Below the pieces are notes generated by a model that ran no database searches, was not told where the DNA came from, and worked only from the letters and a program-made list of their open reading frames with translations. The position numbers were made by a program, and so were the translations under genes. From assembly GCA_020310875.1 (NCBI GenBank), contig CM035417.1, forward strand, positions 87,801,440-87,865,439: a stretch of 64,000 bases of DNA. The letters run 5' to 3'. The DNA comes from Ceratopteris richardii. Lineage: Eukaryota > Streptophyta > Polypodiopsida > Polypodiales > Pteridaceae. Positions 10,950 through 20,408 of this stretch are shown here, in pieces (position 1 is the first letter of the stretch; every line of letters starts with the position of its first letter).

Positions 10950-11843
10950 TTAATTTCTGCCACCTCTTCCTCTTGCATTATAGTTTTGACTGTATCCATT
11001 ATTATTCTGAGTATTATGCCAACAATCATTAGCCAAGTGATTTGTCTTACCACAAATCCAGCAAGCTTTGCCTCCATCTTTGTTATTCCTGCCTCTTCCT
11101 CTTCCTTTGCTACCTCCTCTTCCTCTTAGGAAGTTGGCTTGACTAGTTGTTCCTTCATCTTCACCTGCTTGTTGCTTTCCTTTGCTATTCTTTTTCTTGT
11201 CCTTTGAGTACATTGCATGACCTGCACTCTTGTCACAGTCTCCTTTAACATCCTGCTCAAATGTTAGCATATGACCTAGCAATTGATTTAAATCAGGAGT
11301 GAAATGATCAAGTGATAATTCTGTAGACAAAATGAATGGCTTCCATTTGTCATCACCTCTTAAACCTGTAAGGATTTGCCTTACCAATTTATCCTCCTCA
11401 ATGTCTTCATCAACAGCTCCTAATGCATCTGCAATATCTTTCATCCTTGTTACATAGTCTGAAATGGATTGAGAAGCCTTCTTCTTGAAGGTTGTAAACT
11501 CTGCCCATAAGGATGCCTTCCTTGACTTTGTAGTATTCTGGAAATGCTCCTCCAAAGCATTCCAAATATCAGTTGCACTTTCAAGACCTCGAATATGAGG
11601 CAACAAGTAATCATTGACTGCCATATATATAATGCTCCTAGCTTGAGCATCTTTCTTCATCCAATTTTTCAAATCTGCTATCTCTTCCCTAGTTGGAACA
11701 CTAGGATCTCTGAAACTTGGCTTCTCCTCTTCACCTGTGATGTAGGCTATTAAATCTTTGCTCATAAGATGAGCTTCCATCCTCATTGACCATGCAGGAT
11801 AGTTTTCCCTATCCAATTTCTCTATCTGAAGAGAATCTCCCAT
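10950..11843 (-). CDS. Copia-2 Gag
   Basis: 297 residues starting at ATG 11843. The N-terminus (IEKLDRENYPAWSMRMEAHL) and the following helical region are typical of plant copia Gag. A CCHC knuckle reads CWICGKTNHLANDC, and the C-terminus is rich in RGRGG. The frame ends at TAA (10950-10952) in the middle of the glycine/arginine-rich segment, and the same frame continues for 42 codons and on into protease. The stop therefore looks like a recent nonsense change in a former Gag-Pol fusion, although regulated readthrough is an alternative. Confidence 0.92.
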   Translation of the reverse strand: MGDSLQIEKLDRENYPAWSMRMEAHLMSKDLIAYITGEEEKPSFRDPSVPTREEIADLKNWMKKDAQARSIIYMAVNDYLLPHIRGLESATDIWNALEEHFQNTTKSRKASLWAEFTTFKKKASQSISDYVTRMKDIADALGAVDEDIEEDKLVRQILTGLRGDDKWKPFILSTELSLDHFTPDLNQLLGHMLTFEQDVKGDCDKSAGHAMYSKDKKKNSKGKQQAGEDEGTTSQANFLRGRGGSKGRGRGRNNKDGGKACWICGKTNHLANDCWHNTQNNNGYSQNYNARGRGGRN

Positions 11844-12052
11844 CTTGTGTCCTCCTGTGTATTGAAAACTTCAACCTTTATGAACAATATATGTACCTTT
11901 ACTTCAAATTAGACTCCTTTTGTCCTTCTTGATGTCGTATGGTCTGCTCCTCAAGCTTTGCCTTCACACTTTCACCTTCTAGCTCTTCAATTGTTGAAAT
12001 TCTTGAATCTGCAGCAGTCGGGATCCTCCTTTCCTTGATTTTGATGTCTCCT

Positions 12053-12064
12053 GCTCTGATACCA
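12053..12064 (-). other. Primer-binding site of copia-2
   Basis: The minus strand reads TGGTATCAGAGC one base inside the 5' LTR boundary at 12066. It is the same initiator-tRNA site as in copia-1. Confidence 0.92.
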
Positions 12065-12065
12065 C

Positions 12066-12979
12066 TGATGGAGAGTGTTAATCTCCAAAAGAACAACCTA
12101 CTCTTGTGATTAGAGCACCTCTATACCAAGAGTAAGTCAAAACCTTTACCAAATTAGAGGTCCAATCTCCAAATTATCAAAACCTTGAAAATTCTGTGAA
12201 GAAGATGAAACACAGAAAGTCTGCTGCACAATTTCTTCTCATTGACTTATCAAATCTTTAAAGTTTTCTATGAAATTTTGTATGGAGTGTCGCCTAGAGA
12301 TTGCGCATCTCCTCCAAGTTAAATTTCTTCAAAAGGTTTAGTATAACTTGAGAAATCAACTTCACAAGTTACCTATGTCAAAATCAGTACTTCTGAGAAG
12401 TCGATTTGACACCCCTAACTTCTTAACTTCAGTTCTCTGAGTATGAAACCCGTTTAAGCAAATGCTTCTAGCCACGAGTAGCTTACCTTCCAACTTAAAG
12501 ATTAAGTGCTTGCTTGCACAAAACTTTAAACTGTGGAGTGAGAACAGACCAAAAGATTAAGATCGAAATTTGCGCCTGTTTCTGAGAACTGTGAACACTC
12601 AACACATATGAATGTTCCTACACACAATTCTCCTAGCCTGTTTACAATTAGACTCTGAAACTCTGATCAAAGAATCATCAACTATCAACTTAGATATCCT
12701 CAAAAGGATTTCACAAATGACTTACCACAGAAGGAACTGACACGGAAAAATCGGGCGCAATATTTCTTCCATTTACTCAGAAAGTTACAGTTGAGTGATG
12801 AGAGGAAACTCAACTAACTTTTCACATGTCTAATGACATCTCTCTTCCTCATTCTTGACTTCTATCTACTCATACATAAACTCTCATATCACGCCTCGAC
12901 ATTTTCAAGGTATTTATAGATAAATTTGTACAAGTCTATGACTAATCAAAGATCTAAGTGAACTATGTACATATGTGTA
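12066..12979 (-). repeat. Copia-2 5' LTR, outer end missing
   Basis: 914 bp matching 1489-2148 plus 7307-7560 with three differences noticed. Homology stops after ATATGTGTA at 12979, whereas the other LTR continues for 108 bp. The start of U3 is therefore deleted, probably removing upstream promoter elements and the original flank. Confidence 0.92.
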
Positions 12980-13380
12980 TGGTAAGAGTGTTAGGAGATT
13001 GATGTTGGATAGTAAGTAGATAATTTTTTCCATGTTTTCTCATTAATTTTATGATATTTTACCTCATCATCACTCTCCCTAACGCCATCCTCCATGGCCA
13101 CACTTCATCATCTTCATCAAAATTTTTTATTTTTCTCCATATCTACTCTTCTTCCTTCATTTCCCTCATATAGTACTTAGAGAGAGAGAGAGGCTGAGTG
13201 ATGGTGAGTGTTTTTTGCATGCATTTGACTCAGGATTATCCCTATAAAAAATAGGTAGTTAGGCAAAACTATCGATAACCTTATGAGCACCCAAGTAGGT
13301 ATACAAATCAATACCAAAAATAGTCTTACTAAAGGCCACCACAATATTAGGCCCAACCTAGACCCCAACCAATTCTAAAA
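12980..13380. other. Non-coding gap between copia-2 and copia-3
   Basis: AT-rich DNA with a short GA run near 13181. No LTR boundary, gene or known repeat was recognised. It lies directly beyond the deletion that removed the end of the copia-2 LTR. Confidence 0.4.
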
Positions 13381-13619
13381 CAACAAGGATCAATGTTAGA
13401 AGACAACCTCAATAGGGAATTAGTGATAGCATCTCCATTGATCTCAAAGAATGACCCTAATGCTCAAAGTTATGATTCAACACATGGAGATAGGCCACCA
13501 GCCTATTACACCAAATCCCTCGAGCATAATAAAGTTTACTAATATGATGTACCTTTGATGGAACCTAAATGGGAGCTAGAATATTTTAATGTTATATACA
13601 CCAACCCCAACCCTAGACC

Positions 13620-14460
13620 CCAAATGAGATAGATGAGACCATAAGCCCCTAGAGGACCATGCTTTGGATGCCAAAGAGATCACTTTGTATGTGAATGTCT
13701 GCATCCACCGCATTGTCTCACCATTAAAGGATATTGTTTGGACTATGGCAAAGAGCATATCATAAGTGAGTGTCCTTAGGATTCCAACCAATGCCTCTAA
13801 GATAACCCCAATCAATGTAATATGCATTGTGCACAGATCAAATGGTTCTCCATCCACCTTAGTGCCCATCCAGGTTGTAGTGACTAGAGCTTAGGCTTTA
13901 CAACAAGCTCAACAAGTAAACCAAGAGGAACCCTCACAGTCAAGTGAAACTAGAGAGTCTAGTAGAAAGAAGAAAACAAAGAAGACACCTAAACAAACCA
14001 TGATAGAGTTTTTTATCAAGGTCAAAGAGGTTGTGGATCAGTAAGAATCCATTAGAGAACTGATTGAAGAAGAGGCTAGCATGAGGTAAATTCTCAATGG
14101 GATTCGAAGTGATAAGCAATGGTAATCCTTCACCACGGCTTATGATCTCATCATGGATGTGCAAACTCCAAACTTCAACATCTTTCATGGATAACTCTTC
14201 AATCAAGAGGCCAACAATAGCATAAAGTAAGGTAGCTCCTATCATGTTAATTCAACTAGTGCTCTATACGCATATAAGAAGGACAAGAAGTTTCAAGGAA
14301 AGAAGAAGGAAGACGATGAAGAGGAGACTTCCCAAGCTTCGCAAGCAAGAGCAAGTGGAAAGGGAAGAAGAAAGAACCAAAGCATGACAAAGCCAAAGGT
14401 CAAAATGTTCAACCTTGTGCCATGTATGATAAGACCAACCAAGCCACTCAGATTTGTTGT
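13620..14460 (+). pseudogene. Degenerate gag of a copia-like element
   Basis: Two zinc-knuckle-like clusters can be read around 13660-13790 (CFGCQRDHF and GKEHIISEC), each one residue short of CX2CX4HX4C spacing. A lysine-rich stretch (KKDKKFQGKKKEDDEEET) follows near 14280. Stops occur throughout. A double knuckle is unusual for the copia lineage that follows, so the first part may come from a different element. Confidence 0.45.
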
Positions 14461-14606
14461 TAAATGGGAAGACCTAGAAAGGAAGTGGAAGAGGTGGATA
14501 TGGCAGCAATAGAGTCAGAACTGGACACAAGTTCAACAATAACAATAAAGGCCATAATAGAAGGGACTTCAAAAATTATTTAGAAGATCAACCACATGGA
14601 GACTCA

Positions 14607-14960
14607 TTGATTATAACGAATATAAGCCACAAAGAAGGTAAAGAAGATGATCATTTTTTCTACATGGATTCAGGATGTTCAAATCATGTTGTAGACAACA
14701 TGGATCTTCTATCTGATTTGGAAAGTTCAAATCATAGACATGAAGTTCAAACAGTGGATGACACAAAGTATAATGTGGAGAAGATTGGTAATGTCAAAGC
14801 TTCCAATGGTAGGTCAAACATTTTGAGTAAGGTTCTCTATGTACCCACTATCACAAAAAACCTAATGTGTATGCCAAACAATTGAAAAGGCTTGCAAGTT
14901 AGGTTCAATCAACATGAAGCTTTTCTAGAAGATCCATTTCAAGGCTTCAAGAAGATAGCC
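14607..14960 (+). pseudogene. Copia-3 protease remnant
   Basis: Reads FFYMDSGCSNHV, with the DSG catalytic motif, followed by VQTVDDTKYNVEKIGNVKAS and LYVPTITKNL, which match the protease regions of copia-2 and copia-4. A stop at about 14883 interrupts it, and the next segment continues into GAG-pre-integrase sequence with further breaks. Confidence 0.85.
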
Positions 14961-15306
14961 ATAGGAGAAGCATGGTAGGCTCTTGACTTTTGAAGTAGGA
15001 GAAACTAGGAACATAGCTTTATGCACTTTTGGATCTCAAACCCTAAGTGGGCTTGAAGTGTGATGTAAGAGACTTGCTCATGTAATGAAAGAACCTTGAA
15101 GGATATATGCAGGGATCAAAGTGTTCTTGGATTACCAAACATATCAAAGCAACACATGATCAACAGGTGTGATGCATGTCAGATTGGGAAGGCACAATGA
15201 AAATCATTCAACCACAAAGGCTACATCCATAACAACTTATTGGACTTAGTACATAAAAATGTATGGGGACCAAGTCAAGAACCTTCATTAGTAGGATTAA
15301 GCACAT

Positions 15307-15780
15307 GTGTTTGATTGCTTCAAAAAGTATCTAGCACATGTGGAGAATCATATAGGTAGATCACTCAAGAAGCTCAGATCTGATGGAGAGGAAGAATACT
15401 TCTCCAAAGATTTTGATGAGTTCTTGCAAGATAAAGGTATCAAAAGTGAAGCGACCACCAGGTACTCTCCTCAACTAAATGGAATTGCAGAGAGGAGAAA
15501 CAAGATATTGGTTGGATCAGCCAGAACAATGCTTGAAGAGAAGAGGTTGTCACATTATCTATGGGAAGAGGCTATTTCAACTGTTGTGTACCTTGTCAAT
15601 ACACTACCATCCAAATCACTTCAAGGTATGAGTCCTTATGAAGCATGGCATGGAATAAAACCTAGTCTTGGACATTGCAAAGTGTTTGGTTTAGCTTATG
15701 TTCATGTACCATCACAAATAAGAGGTAAGCTAGATGAAAGGCCAACAAAGGTAGTGTTTATTGGGTTACAAGTTCTATAA
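15307..15780 (+). pseudogene. Copia-3 integrase core remnant
   Basis: Contains LKKLRSDGEEEYF (the second catalytic Asp) and YSPQLNGIAERRNKI (the Glu), then AWHGIKPSLGHCKVFG and VHVPSQIRGKLD. The GG before EYF is altered to EE. The preceding zinc domain and first Asp (about 15120-15260) are still readable but interrupted. Confidence 0.85.
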
Positions 15781-16097
15781 TCCTTCAACCAAGTAGTTCA
15801 CTACAAGTAGAGATTTGATGAAGACAAATAAAAGTTAACTCTACCATATGATCTTGATTTTGATTCTCATCAATTAGGAAGCAAGCATGATACATAAGTC
15901 GGGGATCCAAGAAGTGATACAGATGATGACCAAGATGAAAGGGAAAAGGATTATAAACTATGGAAGTCAAGAGGCAAAGAAAAGATGCAAGATTGTGGTG
16001 TATGCTCTAAGCAAGCTCCTTAAAGATCAACAAGAGAGAAAAAACAACCAGAAAGATCTAGATATGATTCCACATTTTTACAAAGCATTCAATCTAC

Positions 16098-17050
16098 TTG
16101 GCAAAAGACTCAATTTCAAAAGAACCCTCAACCTACGAGGAGGCTAAGGAAAACCTTAATTCAGAAATGGCCATAAAAGAAGAAATAGATGCATTGAAGG
16201 AGATGGACACTTGGGATTTGGTTCTAATGTCATCCAATCAAAAGGTAATTATTTGCACATGGGTATATAAAGTTATAAGAAACTGAGATGGATGGGTTTG
16301 CAAGTACAAGGCAAGATTAATTGCCAAAGGATGCTCACAAACTCATGGTATAGACTATGAGGAAACATTCTCACCAATTGCAAAGATGACTACAATTAGA
16401 GCATTGATAAGTGTAGCTATTGCAAGCAATTGGAGACTCCTCCAACTTGATGTAAAAAATGCATTTCTAAATGGTTGGATAAGTGAAGAGGTATACATGT
16501 CACAACCTCCAAGTTTTGAGAAACCTAATCATGCCTCTTATGTTTGTAGACTTAAGAAAGCATTTTATAGATTGAAACAAGCTCCTAGAGCTAGGAGTTA
16601 TAGGTTGGTTACATACCTTCAAGATCAAGGGTTCAAACCTAGCAACTAAGATCTTCTCTATTCATCAAATGGGATTACAATGAGGTTATCTATCTATGTG
16701 TATATGTAGATGATATTATTGTGACAGGTGATGATCTCAATGGCATTCAAAGTATCAAGAGACACATGCAAGAGGAGTTCAAAATCAGTGACTTAGGTGA
16801 GCTCACATATATCCTAGGTATGCAGGTGATATACACAGATGAAGGAATGTATTTGACTCAGAGAAGATACATTCAAGATCAACTTCTTAAGTTCAAAATG
16901 GAGAACACTAAACCTACAAGTACACCTTTGGATATGAATTATAAACTTAGAGTTTATGAACCTGAGAAAATTGAAGACATTAACGAATATCAACGCTTGG
17001 TAGGTAGCTTGATCTATATGCTACGTGTACAAGGCAGACATCTCATATAG
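16098..17050 (+). pseudogene. Copia-3 reverse transcriptase remnant
   Basis: Starts with PSTYEEAKENLNSEMA and runs through KARLIAKGCSQTHGIDYEET, LDVKNAFLNGWISEEVYM, RLKQAPRA and YVYVDDIIVTG (about 16700) to RLVGSLIYM. At least two stops and a frameshift are present. The YVDD box is intact, but the protein cannot be made in one piece. Confidence 0.88.
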
Positions 17051-17096
17051 TGTAGGAGTGCTAAGCTAATTCATGCACTAGCCATAAAGACCACAC

Positions 17097-17628
17097 ATGG
17101 ATGCAACTAAGAGAGTACTCAAGTATCTCAAAGGTACAATCAATGAAGGTATATTCTATCCTTACTCTTTAGATTTGCATATCAAAATCTATTCAAATGT
17201 AGATTGGGTAGGAGCTAAGGATGATAGAAGAAGTACCTCTGGTTACTTAGCATTTGTAGGTCCAAGGCTAGTATCATGGAGTTCCAAGAGGCAACCAACA
17301 GTTACTTTATCCTCAACTGAAGCAGAGTACAAAGGCTTGACCATAGAAACTCAAGAGGCAATATGGTTAAAAGCATTGTATATAGATTTGGGACTTGTGA
17401 GTTCCAAACCTCACATACTTGGAGATAATGTAAGTTCCATGCATCTAGTGCAAGAACCAAAAACAGAGGTTCATTACCACTTCGTCAGGGAGAAGCTCAT
17501 GGCAAAGGAGATTACATTTCTTTTGTTCCAATTGAAAAGCAAGTAGGAGATATGATGATGAAGGCACGTGATGGAACAAAGCTTTGTAGATTTAAATCAA
17601 TGGCAAGTATTCAGCCTATTAGAGAATG
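17097..17628 (+). pseudogene. Copia-3 RNase H remnant
   Basis: Reads VLKYLKGTINEGI, then IYSNVDWVGAKDDRRSTSGY, SSTEAEYKG and EVHYHFVREKLMAKEI. The first catalytic Asp of DADW is replaced (NVDW). The reading frame breaks near 17546. A purine tract and LTR start follow at 17646-17662. Confidence 0.85.
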
Positions 17629-17661
17629 AAGACTCAAGCATACTTTAGCTTGAGGGGGATT

Positions 17662-18750
17662 TGTTGGAACATCAACATGTGCTATGCTTGAGGTGGATTT
17701 GATCTACATCAAAAAGCTATCATTTGGATTACATCAAAAGAATATCTGTTGGAAAGTTTTTTTTACTTACGCTCATTTATTGTGTTTTTTAATTGATTTT
17801 TTATGGATCATTTACGATTGTAAAAGCCTAGATCTTTACACATGTAAAAGGACAAAAAGATAAATCAAATTCCATGAATTTGAGGTGGTTGAGTTACAAT
17901 CAATGAATCAACCAATCACCTAAAAGTAGATCAAATTAGATCTTCACTTTGCCTAGATTCTAAGAAAGTGAATTGATTCTCTTCAACAACCTTTATCGTC
18001 TTCATTTGAATTCAAAATCCACTTGTAGAAGTCATGGAGCACTTCAAGTTTCTATATAAAGTCTTCAAATCACTTGTACATTACATGGAAGCAATATACA
18101 TACACTTGTGGCCATCATTGTCTTGCTCCTTCATTTTTTTTCATCATTTTCTTCAACAATAGTAAGCTTGCAAAGGCTACTACTCTCTCTATAAAGCTCC
18201 AAATTGGATGATTCAGCACTCATTGGGAAGTTATTAATATCTAGTTTATGTGCATACATTTTCAAAGCATTGGGTTCAATAGATTGGGAGAAATCTAAGT
18301 TTTTCTATCTTAGGGTCTGTCTCTCCGCATCCTTGAAAAATAGGAGGTACCACTATTGAGTGTCATGTTCACTCCAAAAGCATATTTTGCTTATTTCTTG
18401 TATTCTTGTGCATTTTATACACTAAACCCTATATGTATCACTCATCCAAAAGGATTTTTTCCAATTGTAATCATGTTGTCTTCTATGAGCATTTGAAGTT
18501 GATAGTCTCATCCAAAGAACGTAAGTTTTTTAGACAAGTCAATGTGCAAACCTATCTGTTTTGTATTGACTCTTTCATCTCGATGCTGCAAATTAAATTG
18601 TGCATTTTATTGCACTTATCATATGTTTATAAGGTCTGTTGATTTCCAGAAGTTCAAGGCCTGGTCTTGTGGCAGTTGGTTGGACCGAACTTCATCGCTT
18701 GGAACCTCACTTTTCTACCTCCTACAAGCTTCTCCAACTTCTTTCACCAT
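17662..18750 (+). repeat. Probable copia-3 3' LTR
   Basis: Starts TGTTGGAACATC directly after the purine-rich tract. It contains a TATATAAAG-like box near 18053. No second copy is available to define its end. I placed the end tentatively before TAGTATCAGATCC (18754-18766), which resembles a worn primer-binding site. If that site is real, another element or a tandem copy begins here. Confidence 0.45.
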
Positions 18751-18766
18751 CCCTAGTATCAGATCC

Positions 18767-19678
18767 ACCTTTTAAGAGATTCAAGCTAAAATGAAAGCTT
18801 ATCAAGGACTCATTGAAGATATTCCAAAACCATATTCCATCTAACAAAGAAATCCTAGTCCCACAAATGATGAAGAAAGGATATGTGTTAAAATCATCTC
18901 AGATTTTGGCCATCACCCTAGAGTTTTCCACACCACTATGCATCTGCATGTAACATTTTGCATTCCTTGGGCAAGATAGATTCACTCAAATGCACAAAAA
19001 ATTTGGTTCAGATTGTACTTGGCTTAGAACCTATTGATGAAAATTGACCTTTCACATTTGGATCATTGATCAATTGTACATAGCCAATCATAGGTCAATT
19101 TAGAAGCAAGTCCTCAATGGGTATTATGTGATCACAAGAATAGCATACATCTACCTAGAGTATGACATTCCTATTGAGTGAGCACCCACAAGAACTCAAT
19201 CGCAAGCTTACAAGAGCTGCCGTTTGATGACCACCAGCCTACCAAGCATATCAGGGGTACCATTCCATGCTTACAACCAATAGAGACGTAGCTGTCATCA
19301 CAACCATCCCCTCAGCAATCACCTCCAGGTCCACACCTTGTAATTTTGCCTATTCATTTTTGTCTCTCACGAATGCTAACTCCTGAAGGCCTAAGTGATT
19401 TTAGAGTGGAAAAATCCTTAGTTACTACATCAACATCAACAACTACCATAAAATGGATGGCAAAAAAACAAGCGATCATAAGCCCTATGGACATAGCTAC
19501 CTCAAAAGGGTTTGTTTTCTCTATATCAGATATGGGCATAGGAGATTTCATAACAACATTTGATTTTCAAATATCGGATTCGATCAATACATAGTTTCAA
19601 TTTTTAGATACTCATTTTGTCTCATATGAGTTTGAGTGCCCTAGCTACCCTAGCTCACAAAAAGAATGAGAGGAGAGC
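18767..19678 (+). other. Unidentified element body, left part
   Basis: Weakly open frames without recognisable motifs. Because the 5-bp AGAGC flanks the inserted element at 19679-24508, this segment was originally continuous with 24509 onward, so both probably belong to one old element or host region. No function is assigned. Confidence 0.4.
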
Positions 19679-20094
19679 TGTAATAAAGTAAGTCTACGAT
19701 CTAAGGATCCGACCAGTTTAGACGGATCTGAAATCGGACATCATTTGGTCATCGGTATGTATGACCAAAGATCTCAAGTCTAGACTCACTAGAAGGTCAT
19801 TTACTCTTGTAACCAAGTGATCCAGTTAGCCTAGTGGTTAAGTCTCAAGGATGTGAAGGAGGAGGTCTTGGGTTCAACCCCCAAGGGTACATGGGGAGAG
19901 TGTTTTGCCCAAAGAGCTTTAGAGCCTTTTAGAAGCATCCATTTGAGTTAACTCTGGTTAACTAGGACACTTGGCGCACATGTAGTTACATGGCTGACAC
20001 TTGGATGGTTAGTATCCACCTGCCCAAGAAGGCAGTTCCCTGGAGAGAGCTATATATAGAGGCCTTTGGTTGGGAGGAGAGTCATCTCACTAGT
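19679..20094 (+). repeat. LARD outer 5' LTR copy (a)
   Basis: Starts TGTAATAAAGTAAG and matches 24070-24508, including the TATA-like TATATATAG at about 20051. It stops about 20 bases short of the LTR end and runs straight into copy b at CTAGTAG/TAATAAAG. This is the only left copy that keeps the TATA region. Confidence 0.87.
19819..19893 (+). promoter_or_regulatory. tRNA-like segment with Pol III A and B boxes, LTR copy a
   Basis: TAGCCTAGTGG at 19827 fits the tRNA A box, and GGTTCAACCCC at 19871 fits the B box. They are 44 bases apart, as in a tRNA. TTGGG and CCCAA around TTCAACC form a perfect five-pair T arm. TTTT about 20 bases downstream could terminate Pol III. The D and anticodon arms are not convincing, so this is a tRNA-derived segment and not a functional tRNA gene. 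Confidence 0.75.
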
Positions 20095-20394
20095 AGTAAT
20101 AAAGTAAGTCTATGATCTAAGGATCCGTCGAGTTTAGATAAATCTGAAATCGGACACCATTTGGTCATCCATATGTATGACCAAAGATCTCAAGTCTAGA
20201 CTTATTAGAAGGTCATTTACTTTTGTAACCAAGTGATCCACTTAGCTTGGTGGTTAAGTCTCAAAGATGTGAAGGAGGATGTCTTGGGTTCAACCCCCGT
20301 GGGGTACATGGGGAGAGTGTTTTGCCCAAAGTTTGTAGAGGCATTTGGTTGGGAGGATAGTCATCTAGCTAGTAGTGGTGGTTGTAATCTTGCA
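20095..20394 (+). repeat. LARD inner 5' LTR copy (b), internally deleted
   Basis: Starts at TAATAAAG (the leading TG is missing), carries the tRNA-like boxes at 20243 and 20287, lacks about 155 bp including the TATA region, and ends ATCTTGCA directly before the primer-binding site. Confidence 0.85.
20235..20310 (+). promoter_or_regulatory. tRNA-like segment, LTR copy b
   Basis: A-box-like TAGCTTGGTGG at 20243 and B box GGTTCAACCCC at 20287, again 44 bases apart. The T-arm 3' strand is altered to CCCGT in this copy. Confidence 0.7.
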
Positions 20395-20395
20395 T

Positions 20396-20407
20396 TGGTA
20401 TCAGAGC
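20396..20407 (+). other. Primer-binding site of the LARD
   Basis: TGGTATCAGAGC lies one base after the LTR end (TTGCA). It is the same initiator-tRNA primer site used by the copia elements in the window. Confidence 0.9.
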
Positions 20408-20408
20408 C

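Larger units (their letters stand above)
1489..12979 (-). mobile_element. Ty1/copia LTR retrotransposon (copia-2), split by copia-1
   Basis: A minus-strand copia element. Its 3' LTR lies at the left (1489-2148 plus 7307-7668, about 1022 bp once copia-1 is removed). Its pol and gag occupy 7677-11843, the primer-binding site is at 12053-12064, and its 5' LTR is at 12066-12979. The 5' LTR lacks the outermost 108 bp present in the other LTR, so no target duplication can be checked. Over the shared 914 bp I count three differences between the LTRs, which suggests a young insertion. Gag and pol share one frame, interrupted by a single TAA. Confidence 0.92.
13380..18750 (+). mobile_element. Decayed Ty1/copia element (copia-3)
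   Basis: Ordered remnants of gag, protease, integrase, reverse transcriptase and RNase H run from about 13620 to 17628. A purine-rich tract (CTTGAGGGGGAT) follows, then a probable 3' LTR starting TGTTGGAACATC at 17662. Many stops and frameshifts interrupt the coding part, and no 5' LTR or primer site was found upstream. Protein wording is closest to copia-2 and copia-4, indicating one lineage. The right limit is uncertain. Confidence 0.8.

Noticed and set aside
18754..18766. TAGTATCAGATCC as a primer-binding site
   Set aside because: Two or more mismatches to the normal site and no clear LTR end or gag around it; kept only as a hint in the copia-3 LTR entry.
19819..19893. Functional tRNA gene
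   Set aside because: A and B boxes and a T arm exist, but the acceptor, D and anticodon stems do not fold, and the segment recurs in every LTR copy.
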